This document shows positions 45,708 to 54,183 of a stretch of DNA of 64,000 nucleotides, one piece after another. Each line of letters begins with the position of its first letter. Positions within the stretch are counted from its first letter, which is position 1. The notes beneath the pieces are model-generated. The model did no database searches. It saw only the letters and a program-made list of their open reading frames with translations, and had not been told where the DNA came from. The stretch spans positions 124,001 to 188,000 of the forward strand of contig CBDCEX010000015.1 in the NCBI GenBank assembly GCA_965216025.1. The letters run 5' to 3'. This stretch comes from JADFQT01 sp965216025 (GTDB lineage: Bacteria > Chloroflexota > Dehalococcoidia > Lucifugimonadales > UBA3495). The position numbers were made by a program, and so were the translations under genes.

Positions 45708-46169
45708 ACACTTAGCCCAGCCTCAGGATTGGGTTGATCCAAACCGGCCTGGGAATGTATTTCGACTTGCCGATGGCGTTAGGTTCGAATTCATCCCCAC
45801 TGTCGAAAATGGGCGCCGATACTAGCTCCGATGACCTGTAAAGGCATCGGAGCTTTTGAGTCGAAACCCCGTTCGCCTGGCTTACTCTCACCCTGGCTAA
45901 CCTGGAGGCCGCACTGGGACACATCAAACTACGGGAAAGAAAAAGCCTAAGCCATGCCGGGGGTAGGGTGCCCCTAGCCAACGCATAATAGCGGATGGGA
46001 CGGATGTTATTCGGCTCACCGATAATAATACGTCTGATGGCACCCCTTCCTGGTCACCATAAGCATCCAGCATGGGACCAAAACCATAGGATTGGGTGGA
46101 ATACGTATAATCCCTTCGACCCCGTTCCTCATGCTTCCCTTGTTCCCGTTATAATCCCCGGCAACGGCC
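45708..46169. other. intergenic, 462 bp, with a terminator-like hairpin
   Basis: A short in-frame run DWVDPNRPGNVFRLADGVRF to a stop at 45825 could be a gene tail. The hairpin AGCTCCGATG/CATCGGAGCT with TTT lies at 45824-45857. Nothing else recognised. Confidence 0.4.
45824..45857 (+). terminator. 10-bp stem hairpin followed by TTT
   Basis: AGCTCCGATG at 45824 pairs perfectly with CATCGGAGCT ending 45854, then TTTG. Probably terminates transcription coming from the DUF4440 gene. Confidence 0.6.
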
Positions 46170-46475
46170 ATGCTCCAACGAATCGGCAGATACGAAATCC
46201 TTAAGCGGATAGCGGCTGGTAGCCAGGGTACCGTCTACCGGTTCCGGGACACCGTCCTGAACAGAATCGTTGCCGTAAAGGTCATCAACCAGCCGATAAC
46301 TGATGACCATGCCTACCTGGAGGCCCTCCGGAGAGAGGCCAGGCTGGCAGCCGGTCTTGACCATCCCAACATTACGACCGTCTATGACTTTCAAGTGGAA
46401 GGTGACACCGCCTGTATCGTCATGGAGTACATGCCGGATGCTCTGGACAGGCATCTGCAAGGTGGAAGCCGCTAA
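46170..46475 (+). pseudogene. serine/threonine protein kinase, N-lobe only
   Basis: MLQRIGRYEILKRIAAGSQG with the Gly-rich loop GSQGTVY, the ATP Lys in IVAVKVI, the helix-C Glu in LRREARLAAGLDHPNI and the hinge IVMEYMPDALD. It stops at GGSR, before the catalytic HRD loop and DFG. A Hanks-type kinase whose rest has been lost; the break lies about 50 bp left of the first MITE. No kinase body is seen further right. Confidence 0.8.
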
Positions 46476-46528
46476 GAGTGCTACCCCGTATCTGTTTCTC
46501 CATTCACCCAGCCTGTAAACAAAGGACC

Positions 46529-46673
46529 CGATACTGTTGGCGAACCCTCTATAGCCCCATTTATGCCCCCTAAAAGTCGCTTTGTTTTGGCTGAATCAAT
46601 TGTGTCGCCCCCGCTGAGGAAAACCCAATTCGGGGCATGATCAAGAGCATTTCTGAGTTCGCCAACAGTATCG
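46529..46673. mobile_element. MITE-like element 1 (145 bp)
   Basis: Perfect 17-bp terminal inverted repeats CGATACTGTTGGCGAAC (46529-46545) and complement (46657-46673), flanked by a 4-bp direct repeat GACC (46525-46528, 46674-46677). No coding capacity. No full element with these ends is in the window. Confidence 0.75.
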
Positions 46674-46741
46674 GACCCATTTTGTGATACCTTGCCAACC
46701 GGCCACAGCCACCAAGATAATCCAATACAAACAACTTGGAG

Positions 46742-47972
46742 CAGGGCAATCGCGTCTTAACCAAGGAGCACCTTGAGTAGGTAATCCTCAACCCAGCCGG
46801 CTTTCAGCCGTTTACCTTGAAGTCCCCGTTTAAGGCTGGTCTCCTGCTTCAGCAAATTGAGGGCTATCTGGCGCAGGACTGCCAGGTTTTGAGGCCCATT
46901 ATCCTTACGTACCCGGCTGTGATCTTCTCGAAAGGTAACATCCAAAGACCAGTGCAAGCTGTTTTCTATGCCCCAGTGTCGGCGGGTGACCTCCAACAAA
47001 GTCTGGGCAGGCCTGGCCAGACTGCTGATATAGTAGCGAGAGTGGACCGTGGTCCCGGTTGCCGTCTCCCGCTGAGCCGTGACCTTAACCACGGCGTTGA
47101 GGTTGGCCCACTGCTGCCGGTTTTGCAGATAGTCCAGGCAGTCCGGGTCCGTGATGACCCAGCATTGACGGGTTTCCAGGCGGCCGTGGCCCTTGTTCAG
47201 TGTGCGGGCGAAGTCATAGGGGACGCCCTCGAAGTCGTATTCCTCGGCGCCCTCGAAAAGGTCGCGAACGTCATCGTACAGCCGGCCTTGATTCTCCTTC
47301 ACCGCCAGCAGATAGTCGGCCTGAGCCTCAATGATCTCCCGGGCTATCTCCCTCTGGCAGCCCATGGCGTCGATGGTGATGATGCAACCGGCGAGCTCCA
47401 GCAGCTGTAGCAACTTGGGGATGGCGGTGATTTCATTGGACTTCTCGTCCACCTTGGTCTGGCCCAGCGCCAAGCCATTGGACGAGGCCCACACGTTGAC
47501 CATGTGAATGGCCTTTTTGCCCAGGGTACGGTCGTGGGAGCGCCGTACCGTCTTGCCGTCGATGGCCACCACTTCGCCTTGGGTGACTTGGGCTACGGCT
47601 TGGACCCACTCCATGAAACAGCGTTGAAACTGCTCTGGGTCCAGGCGGGCGAAGACGTCGCCGAAGGTATCATGGGAAGGGATACCGTTGGGCAACTCCA
47701 GAAAGGACTTGAACCACTCCTCTTTACAGTTGCCGAAGAGCTCGATATCCACCCAAGAATCAGCGCCGCAGATGGTGGCACAAAGGGCAATGGTGACGAT
47801 ATCCAAAAGTTTGTGCCGCTTGGTACGATCAATCCTCGGGTCGTCCAACGCCGCGAAGTATTCGGCGATGGGTGGGCCTGTTGCCTGAACCATCACTACC
47901 CCTCCCTAGTTTCGTCATGATGATTACTATTTTAAACAAATTTAAGAAAGATAATAAGACGCGATTGCCCTG
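46742..47972 (-). mobile_element. ISAs1-family element copy 2 (1231 bp)
   Basis: Same 18-bp TIRs and length as copy 1. Flanks (CAACTTGGAG left, TCTCTCCACT right) do not match, so no target duplication: this copy has probably recombined or suffered an adjacent deletion. Its right end truncates an MltR-type gene. Confidence 0.9.
46757..47896 (-). CDS. ISAs1-family transposase, copy 2
   Basis: 379 residues, intact. Differs from copy 1 by few residues (IAEYF for IAQYF, SNGLALG for SHGLALG, PAQTLL for PGQTLL). Catalytic Asp, Asp and Glu are conserved (AIDGKTVRR, TIDAMGCQR, HWGIENSLHW). Confidence 0.92.
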   Translation of the reverse strand: MMVQATGPPIAEYFAALDDPRIDRTKRHKLLDIVTIALCATICGADSWVDIELFGNCKEEWFKSFLELPNGIPSHDTFGDVFARLDPEQFQRCFMEWVQAVAQVTQGEVVAIDGKTVRRSHDRTLGKKAIHMVNVWASSNGLALGQTKVDEKSNEITAIPKLLQLLELAGCIITIDAMGCQREIAREIIEAQADYLLAVKENQGRLYDDVRDLFEGAEEYDFEGVPYDFARTLNKGHGRLETRQCWVITDPDCLDYLQNRQQWANLNAVVKVTAQRETATGTTVHSRYYISSLARPAQTLLEVTRRHWGIENSLHWSLDVTFREDHSRVRKDNGPQNLAVLRQIALNLLKQETSLKRGLQGKRLKAGWVEDYLLKVLLG

Positions 47973-48696
47973 TCTCTCCACTGCCGCCGCGATACATCTT
48001 TGAAGTTTCCGCTAAGCTTAAATTCTTTTATCCAGTTTATTTGGAGTGCGAATCTCCCTCTCAAAACATTTACACTCGCTGTGAACAGCTCCCTAGTATT
48101 ACAACGACGCTTCCTCAATTTGGTCAGTTTTTGACCGGAAATCGCTTCCCGGAAGGCAAGGCCACAAAGCTGTCGAGCGCGTGGGCAGGTTGCTATGAAG
48201 GGTACTCAAGATCCCTTTCTTGCGATCCGTCGTTGTAATACTAGGTGCTTGTGACCCAGGAAAAGGTACAGACGCGTCCTTGGGAATGCTTAGGCTGCTA
48301 CACAGTTTTTTAATCGGTGCGTCATCGAAAGAACTTCTCCACCTATGCGCAAAGTAATTACGTATATCCCCTATTTTTCTCAGTTCCCTACACAGGTCAT
48401 CATCTATCAGACCAACGGCATAGGCCACCGCAGTCTTTGTACCAAATTCGCGGAACATGGCTTGGGGATTAGCTACACCGTACAGTTTGGTTGCGGGCGT
48501 CTCTATCTTCAACAATGTAGGCTTCCAGAAGTTCGCGCAGAAGGTCATCTAAGCGCGCAGCACCAACTACAGCGCAAGCCCTTTCATTGGCGCCGTTAAG
48601 CTCTGCGAGAAGCTCCTGCGCATCTGGCCCTTGTAATTCATTGTATAGTTCGTCGTCACTTAGCATGCGCATCAGCTCTTCTACCACAACCGCCAC
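47973..48696 (-). pseudogene. MltR-family protein broken by frameshift, MITE and IS
   Basis: N-terminal ELNGANERACAVVGAARLDD and LLRELLEAYIVED are typical of the mannitol-repressor-like MltR fold. A frame change near 48525 follows, then FREFGTKTAVAYAVGLIDDD, LRKIGDIRNYFAHRWRSSFD and KLCSSL. The C-terminus is split by MITE 2 (48097-48240): before it VPFPGSQAP, after it RELFTASVNVLRGRFALQIN and WIKEFKLSGNFKDV. It is finally cut by ISAs1 copy 2 at 47972. Three lesions show long neglect. MltR-like proteins are thought to act in regulation or stress; role here unknown. Confidence 0.75.
48097..48240. mobile_element. MITE-like element 2 (144 bp) with IS701-type ends
   Basis: TIRs TATTACAACGACG (48097) and CGTCGTTGTAATA (48228-48240), differing at one position from the IS701 element at 43661. 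Flanked by CTAG duplications (48093-48096, 48241-48244). No coding capacity. Inserted in the MltR-type gene, whose sequence rejoins in frame without it. Confidence 0.85.
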
Positions 48697-48750
48697 CGCA
48701 GGCGGTTTTCTTTTGGCGCTGGCAACGCCAACGCCTGGCTTCTACAGCAA

Positions 48751-49133
48751 TTAGGTTAGCTCCTCCCCTGCTAGCAGTTCCTCAATTCTCTTGTTAGTGA
48801 CCAATTGATATTGTCGAGCGGCGTTTAAGGCCGTTGGGGCGTCGTTAAAGCTTTCTGGGCTATTCTGAGCTGCGTCTGGCATGGCTGTGCCGAATATGGT
48901 TATGTAGGTTTCAATTTGTGACTTGAGGGTTGTGTCGCTGATTTGAGGTAATAATTGCGATATGCGCTCCAGAGCTTCTACAGTTGCTTCTTGATGACTT
49001 TTCCGCTGTTGTTCGATAACGTCGAAGGAACCTGCTGGTATGTTCATAGATAGAGATCTTTGAATAACAAGATTGGCGCTTACGAAATTAGAATATGAAC
49101 CCCACACATGGCCTAAGGATTCGTGGAGTTCTA
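48751..49133 (-). CDS. hypothetical protein, N-terminus lost at IS630-C
   Basis: Host coding reads LVELHESLGHVWGSYSNFVS, then LSMNIPAGSFDVIEQQRKSH and EALERISQLLPQISDTTLKS to the stop at 48751. Mostly helical and soluble. Its 5' part is replaced by IS630-C, which begins at 49137; the other side of the IS carries unrelated phage genes, so the start is lost. MNIPAGSFDVIEQ (about 49047) might serve as a start. Family not recognised. Confidence 0.5.
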
Positions 49134-49136
49134 CTA

Positions 49137-50365
49137 AACCAAAGCTAAGGTGAAACCTACATAAAGCGAACCCGAAGAGGAGTTGCGATATTCTGTAAAA
49201 GAAGTCGATTGGCGGTGGGGGAAGGGATGACAGACATAGTGCAACTCCTGGAACGGTGGCAACTGGATGTAGGCGACTTACGGGAAAGGATGTATCGGGC
49301 GCCAACACCTCGGGAGCGAGAGCGATGGCATGGGCTATGGTTGTTGGCCCAAGGGTGGTCGGCCACTCAAGTGGCTGAGGCTTTGGAGAGAGAGCCTCAT
49401 ACCATCGGAAACTGGCTGGACAACTTTCGCCAAGGCGGGGCCCAAGGTTTGGTCTTTGAGCAGACTGGGGGTTCTCCCCCGTCTTGAACCGAGGTCAACA
49501 GAACCAACTGAAGTCTGCGGTGCAAAATCCGCCCGGGGAGGCGGGGATTGAATTGTCCAACTGGAACTGGAAAGTAGTAAGGCAATTTCTCAAGCAGAGC
49601 TTTGACCTGGGGCTGAGTCGGAGCAGTTGCTTGAACTACCTCCATCGGTTGGGCTTCGTGCTGAAGCGACCCAAGAAACGCCTCCTGAAAGCCAAGGATG
49701 AAGAACGGAAAGCCTTCGTCCTCCAGTACAGCCAAATCCGAGAGGAGGCCCAAGAGAGTGGAGCCAAGATCTTCTTCGTGGATGAAGCCCACTTTCGGGC
49801 CGATGCCGACCTGCGAGGCAAATGGGTACTCAAGGGAGAGGCAGCGCTGGTGGACTCCACCAGTCCCCGGTGGGGAGAGAAGGCCTGCTACTACTCGGGA
49901 GTTTGTCTGGAGACTGGGGAGGTGGAAGCCATGGAAATAGCTGGAAACAGCAATGCCGAGACCTCCACCGCCTTTTTACAGCAGCTAAGAGAAAACCATC
50001 CTGGACCTCTGGTAGTGATTTGGGACAATGGGCCAGCCCACCGAGGAGAAGCGATTCGCAGCTATCTGGCCACTCCTGACTTGCATCTGAGGTTGGTGGC
50101 CTTACCGGCCTACAGCCCAGACTTCAATGCCGACGAAGCCGTCTGGGACTGGGCCAGGGAAGAGGTCACGGCCAACGAATGCCTGGGAACAAAAGCCAAA
50201 GTCCAAGAGAAGATGTATGTATTCTTCGGCGGGCTAGCTCACCGTAAGGAAGAAGTGAAACATCCCTGCCGAACCCGGTTACAGGCCCGAGCCGATGCTT
50301 TGATCTTTACCCCTGCCGTGCCTTTGCCATCACTGCCCAATGTAGTTCCCACCTTGGCTTTGGTT
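49137..50365 (+). mobile_element. IS630-C (about 1.23 kb)
   Basis: Inverted ends CTAAACCAAAGCTAAGGTG (from 49134) and the complement of CTAAACCAAAGCCAAGGTG at the right, with TA at both boundaries. Separates a truncated host gene on the left from prophage genes on the right. Confidence 0.85.
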
Positions 50366-50368
50366 TAG
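49227..50368 (+). CDS. IS630-C transposase, two frames (-1 shift)
   Basis: The first frame from ATG 49227 (ribosome site GGGGAAGGG) encodes MTDIVQLLERWQLDVGDLRE and a helix-turn-helix (SATQVAEALEREPHTIGNWL). It ends after TCTCCCCCG near 49485. The second frame, -1, carries LNRGQQNQLKSAVQNPPGEA, SGAKIFFVDEAHFRADADLR (first Asp), PLVVIWDNGPAHRGEAIRSY (second Asp) and SPDFNADEAVWDWAREEV (Glu). A -1 slip on the C5 run is plausible. The stop coincides with the right TIR. Confidence 0.82.
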
Positions 50369-50457
50369 TGTCGAGACCAAGTTATGCCGGCACCTCGATT
50401 GACACCCGCGCGGATGACGTGCTGATGATTCCCAAGCGCCGGAGGTACTGGCTATGA
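50368..50457 (+). pseudogene. phage structural gene tail
   Basis: In-frame coding VSRPSYAGTSIDTRADDVLM then IPKRRRYWL and TGA, with ATGA overlap to the next gene. The bulk was removed by IS630-C. Identity unknown; by position a capsid-region protein. Confidence 0.45.
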
Positions 50458-50825
50458 CCGCAAGACCCTTTACTGGGACACCTGGAGCGACGCCTGCCAG
50501 CACGGCCACCGTGTCCACCATCAACATCACCGCCCAGGACGTGGCGAACGAGATAGGTGCGGATCTGGTGACGGCAACCCGGCTTTTCGGGGTGGCCGCC
50601 AACATGGTGACGGAATATTCGCCACTGTCGCCCAGCGCAAACAAGGCAGAGGCCATCTACCGTTTCGCCGGGTACATGTTCAACAGTGAGAACTTGGGGC
50701 TCACCGCCGAGACATTCGGGCCGAAATCGCTGGAGATAATCAGCAACCATGCCCCGATGTTCAGGAACTCTGGCGCACAGGCGATCCTGACCCGGTGGAA
50801 GCGCCGGCGTGGGGGCAAGGTCTAA
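50454..50825 (+). CDS. phage head-tail connector (gp6-like) protein
   Basis: 123 residues. After a low-complexity start (TGTPGATPASTATVSTI), ITAQDVANEIGADLVTATRL, ANMVTEYSPLSPSANKAEAI and the end NSGAQAILTRWKRRRGGKV match gp6-like connectors (short helical proteins ending in SGAxxLLxxWRxRRAG). It would sit between portal and tail. Overlaps its neighbours by a few bases on both sides (ATGA, TAATG), a tight phage operon. Confidence 0.65.
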   Translation: MTARPFTGTPGATPASTATVSTINITAQDVANEIGADLVTATRLFGVAANMVTEYSPLSPSANKAEAIYRFAGYMFNSENLGLTAETFGPKSLEIISNHAPMFRNSGAQAILTRWKRRRGGKV

Positions 50826-51950
50826 TGCGTTTCCCATGGCAACGGGATGTTCTACTACCTGAACCTCTACCCACTGAGAGAGTAGAGGTTGCTGTCGATG
50901 AACCTACCCGGGAGACCCGTCAATCGGGTGGTGACTTCTCCGATGCCGTGGTGCGGCTGATTGAGCAAACCGCTGCCGGATCAACTGCCGATGCCCGGGG
51001 CACAGCCGCCACAGAATCGGCGGCTGGGGCACTTTCCAGGGCTTTTGCGGCTGCTGAGGTAGTAGGGCCGCCGTGGGTGCAGCAGGCGGTGTCTCCGACG
51101 TTCCTGGGGCAAGTGGGCCGCGATTTGATTCGGAGCGGGGACAGCCTCCACGTCATTCGCGTCAACCCAATGGGCAAGGCGGTACTGCTGCCCTGTTCAA
51201 GCTGGCATTTCGAGGGAGACGCCGACCCCGATACGTGGATGGTGCGGGCTACAGTTTTTGGCCCCAGTTCTTCGCAGACCTGGTTGTTGCCGTATTCCAG
51301 CGTGATTTTTGTGAAATGGGGGTCAGACCCCGGCACTCCCTATGTCGGGACTGCTCCCAGTTCTTACGCCAGCACCACGAACAGGATGTTGACCGCCACC
51401 CAGAAGACGCTGGCAGACGAGAGCGGTGGGCCGTTGGCGAATCTCTTAGTCTCGCCCCAGGATGGAGGGGATGGAGACGAGGACACCGACCCACTGGCAG
51501 ACCTGAAGAGAGACATCAGGAACGCGACGGGCGCTGGGCTGATGGTTGAAACCACCAACGCCGGCTGGGGTGAGGGCAAGGCCAGCGCACCTCAAGGCGA
51601 CTGGACCCCGAAGCGTTACGGACCGATGCCACCGGCACCTTTGTATAGAACTCTCCGAGCAGGCGCATGGGATGATGCTGGCCGCCAGTGGCCTACCGCC
51701 GGACCTTGCCACCGTTTCCACCGCACAGGGGCAGCGAGAGGCTTTCAGGCGCTACCTGACGATGACAGTTATGCCCCTTTCGGCCATGTTGGTTCGGGAG
51801 CTTCAGGACAAACTGGAAACGGATGTCTCGCTATCGTTCAACGGCCTGTACGCACACGATCTTATCGGGCGTGCGGCTGCACTGAAGGGCATGGTTGCCG
51901 CTGGAGTGCCGCTGGATAAAGCATTGGAGGAATCGGGGCTGAATGACTAA
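50825..51950 (+). pseudogene. phage portal protein, one frameshift
   Basis: MRFPWQRDVLLPEPLPTERV, then SFLGQ-type region PPWVQQAVSPTFLGQVGRDL, IRSGDSLHVIRVNP, SWHFEGDADPDTWMVRATVF and a polymerising stretch typical of HK97/GTA-like portals. At about 51645 (before CIELSEQAHGMMLAASGLPP) coding steps to another frame and ends with DLIGRAAALKGMVAAGVPLD at 51950. One indel only; real decay or error cannot be told apart. Confidence 0.6.
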
Positions 51951-52215
51951 ACGGACGGGCTGGACAGCAGAGGAAGATGAATTAGTAAAATGCCTGATAG
52001 CTAAGGGGCCAGCCGTACCGGGCTGCTGGGCTTCGCTGGGGGCCGTCCTGGGGCGCGGGGAGTCTTCCTGCCGTGCACGGGGCCAGTATTGGCGGAATGC
52101 CCTGGGGCTGCACGTCAAGGGCCAGGCCAAGAAACCGCCACCCAAATCGGCGACCGTCGCCGATTTCATGACAGCTCCTAAACGGGCTTGGTGGGCATTA
52201 TGGAGGAAACACTGA
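51943..52215 (+). CDS. small SANT/Myb-like protein in phage operon
   Basis: 90 residues: KRTGWTAEEDELVKCLIAKG then WASLGAVLGRGESSCRARGQ resembles a Myb/SANT helix-turn-helix (W...E-D..L). Start overlaps the portal stop. Might bind DNA during packaging or regulate late genes; uncertain. Ends KAWWALWRKH-like basic tail. Confidence 0.55.
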   Translation: MTKRTGWTAEEDELVKCLIAKGPAVPGCWASLGAVLGRGESSCRARGQYWRNALGLHVKGQAKKPPPKSATVADFMTAPKRAWWALWRKH

Positions 52216-52216
52216 T

Positions 52217-52414
52217 ATGTCGGCCTGCTGGCATTGCGGGAACCGAGTACCGGACGGCAGCGGCTTTTGCCGGATATGCGGGCGTGATATGCAAGGGCCG
52301 CCCAGGCCGCCAACTGCTGAGGAACAGGCTCTAGCAGGACGGTGGAGGTGTAACGCGCCCACCTATGCCAGCACCATCAATACCCGCGTTCCCGCGTTTT
52401 TAGACGACTGCTAA
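52217..52414 (+). CDS. small zinc-ribbon protein
   Basis: 65 residues with CWHCGNRVPDGSGFCRICG, two CxxC pairs spaced for a zinc ribbon, then a proline-rich linker. Begins one base after the previous stop. A common type of short phage or accessory protein. Confidence 0.55.
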   Translation: MSACWHCGNRVPDGSGFCRICGRDMQGPPRPPTAEEQALAGRWRCNAPTYASTINTRVPAFLDDC

Positions 52415-52496
52415 CCGCTGGTGGTAAATTTGCCGCCACTTTGCTAAAATTCCCTTACACCACGTTTGAAATTGCGTCCCTCCAGGGGTACCACGC

Positions 52497-52574
52497 AGGA
52501 GCGTAGCTCAGTCTGGTCAGAGCGCTGGTCTCCAAAACCAGTGGTCGGGGGTTCGAATCCTCCCGCTCCTGCCA
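52497..52574 (+). tRNA. tRNA-Trp (CCA)
   Basis: Full cloverleaf: acceptor AGGAGCG/CGCTCCT, D-arm TAGCTCAGTC, anticodon stem CTGGT-ACCAG with loop CTCCAAA giving anticodon CCA, T-loop TTCGAAT and encoded 3' CCA. Lies right after phage structural genes and before a terminator. Confidence 0.93.
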
Positions 52575-52586
52575 AAATTAGGTATA

Positions 52587-52620
52587 AAAAAAGGCCCCCA
52601 GGCAATCCTGGAGGCCTTTT
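52587..52620 (+). terminator. terminator after tRNA-Trp
   Basis: AAAAGGCCCCCAGG, CAAT, CCTGGAGGCCTTTT, a long stem (one mismatch) flanked by A and T tracts, so bidirectional. Confidence 0.88.
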
Positions 52621-52672
52621 ATATTGGGCTTTGGTCACGGATTGTTAACTCGCCTATTTGCTGCTAACAAAT

Positions 52673-52801
52673 GCGTTAGTACTCCCCTCCCTATGGGAGC
52701 GCCAGGCAGTGGATGGACTTCTCCAGGGCTACACTGACGCTCTCACTGTGGCCGACAAACTGGACCTGACGGTGCTCCACAAGTGGCGCCCCGAAGATTG
52801 A
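52673..52801 (+). pseudogene. unidentified gene tail
   Basis: In-frame coding ERQAVDGLLQGYTDALTVAD then KLDLTVLHKWRPED and a stop at 52801. Looks like the end of a real protein, by position next to the att scar, perhaps an integrase or phage protein. Not identified. Confidence 0.3.
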
Positions 52802-52984
52802 TTCGCTGAAACTGCGTCGCCGGTGTTCTCGCCAGCATGCCGGGGGTGTCAGAAAGTGTCAACAGGGGTGTCGAGTTTTGTAGCTGAGAGGGTGTCAGAA
52901 GTCCACTTGTTGACACCCAAAAAAGCCGTCGTGGCCGCCACGGGCCGGGGGTGGGCCAGCTACGTTGGTGTAGCTGAGAAAAAG

Positions 52985-53031
52985 TGGTGGGCCTGGATGG
53001 ACTCGAACCAACGACCTCGGTCTTATCAGGA
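52985..53031 (-). other. 3' half of tRNA-Ile (GAT): att-like scar
   Basis: On the minus strand, TCCTGATAAGACCGAGGTCG then GGTTCGAGTCC and CAGGCCCACCA, i.e. anticodon loop (GAT), T-arm, acceptor and CCA of tRNA-Ile. The 5' half is absent: the base-paired partner of the anticodon stem is wrong on the other side. This is the form left by elements that integrate at a tRNA 3' end. Confidence 0.7.
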
Positions 53032-53122
53032 CTCAGTTCGAAAACCAGCCTAATTCAGGGCTGTTCAAGCCCAAAATGCAGGCGCCAATCCTCCTTCCTT
53101 TAGATAAGACTGAGATCAGTTT

Positions 53123-53785
53123 TCAGGGACTCCGATAGAACGCAGACCCGGAAAGCGCCTCGCCCAGTATAACCATGTCTTTCCACAAAGGCCAGCGCTG
53201 CCGGGCCGATTCCGGACCGTCTGTTACCAACGCCCACCCTGCAAAACCCTCGTCCCACAATAACCGCTTCACAGCAAGCTCTTCCCTGTTGTGTAGCAGG
53301 TAGGCCCTTCCGTCCTTCGGCTCTCTTTGACTCCGATCTACGAGAACAACGCAACCTTCCGGTGGGAGGAGGTTGGTCACGGTACTTCGGACCCTGACGA
53401 TCTCGCACTCAGCCGGGTCGGTGCCGCGGGCCTCCAATTGAGCTCTCGGAACTTGTTCCCAACCTACTATACCGGTGTCTGACCGAGGAACGTCTGGTAT
53501 GGGCAGGGTATCGAACTCGGGGATCGCCACGAGGTAACCGACTCCACCACCCGGCCCACGTCGTTGTTCTTCAACTAACGAACCCAGAGGCACACCAAGT
53601 TCCAAAGCCAACTGTCGTAGAGCGGGGAGCAAGAGCCCAGACTCCCCTTTTATCACCCGATACAACCAGTTCGGAGAATACCCCAAGGCGATGGCGATGC
53701 CGCGAGGGGACCTGCCACTCTGTTGAACAGCAGCACGAACGTTGTCGGTCACCACCGGGTCTACGGACGATTGAGGCATCACCAT
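53123..53785 (-). CDS. XRE/S24-type phage repressor (LexA/CI-like)
   Basis: About 221 residues. N-terminal helix-turn-helix: VQQSGRSPRGIAIALGYSPN then WLYRVIKGESGLLLPALRQL. The C-terminal S24-like half has CEIVRVRSTVTNLLPPEGCV (Ser of the usual GDSM site, in a changed context), VLVDRSQREPKDGRAYLL and the Lys in ELAVKRLLWD. May repress the divergent operon and be cleaved in the SOS response, though the altered Ser motif makes self-cleavage uncertain. ATG 53785 has AAAGGTG upstream. Confidence 0.75.
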   Translation of the reverse strand: MVMPQSSVDPVVTDNVRAAVQQSGRSPRGIAIALGYSPNWLYRVIKGESGLLLPALRQLALELGVPLGSLVEEQRRGPGGGVGYLVAIPEFDTLPIPDVPRSDTGIVGWEQVPRAQLEARGTDPAECEIVRVRSTVTNLLPPEGCVVLVDRSQREPKDGRAYLLHNREELAVKRLLWDEGFAGWALVTDGPESARQRWPLWKDMVILGEALSGSAFYRSP

Positions 53786-53821
53786 CACCTTTCACTTCGA
53801 GTCTATCTTAGCAACTTGGAC

Positions 53822-53890
53822 TTGACAATGGAGTAGGATAGTGTGTAATAATAGTTACATACACCGTCCTATTACGCTATACACCGTAAC
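53822..53890 (+). promoter_or_regulatory. sigma70-like promoter and operator repeats
   Basis: TTGACA at 53822, 18 bp, TAATAA at 53846. The -10 overlaps an imperfect dyad GTGTGTAAT...ATACAC, and TACACCGT occurs twice (about 53860 and 53880). Placed in the divergent region between the repressor and the next gene; likely operators. Confidence 0.6.
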
Positions 53891-53919
53891 ACCAAACCAC
53901 CTCTGGGGTGCAATCTGCT

Positions 53920-54183
53920 ATGACCGCAGTACAACGGGATGCCGCAAAAAGACGCTACAAACGAGAGGCCCACGACCCATGCTCTCTCTGTGGGGGAACT
54001 GGTTTGGTACAGAACGAATCAATTGCCGCCCGAGCCAAGAAAGGCGGCATTATGGGTGTCCTAGCCAGCGCCCGACGGGACGCGCTGTTAATGTCAGAGC
54101 GGGGACGGATGGGCGGCAGACCCAAGGATCCTAGCCTAGCGGAGATTCTGGTGAATGTTGACCCCCGCCGCAGTCACCCGTGA
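53920..54183 (+). CDS. small CxxCxGxG-type protein
   Basis: 87 residues: MTAVQRDAAKRRYKREAHDP then CSLCGGTGLVQNESI (half of a DnaJ-like zinc motif) and ERGRMGGRPKDPSLAEI. First gene behind the operator region, so it is probably the leftmost early gene of the element. Start ATG 53920, with GGGGTG upstream; a GTG at 53908 is an alternative. No known function. Confidence 0.55.
   Translation: MTAVQRDAAKRRYKREAHDPCSLCGGTGLVQNESIAARAKKGGIMGVLASARRDALLMSERGRMGGRPKDPSLAEILVNVDPRRSHP

Noticed and set aside
52823..53053. A plus-strand protein ending WWAWMDSNQRPRSYQDSV
   Set aside because: MDSNQRP-type peptides are the well-known false translation of a tRNA on the other strand; here they come from the tRNA-Ile 3' half.
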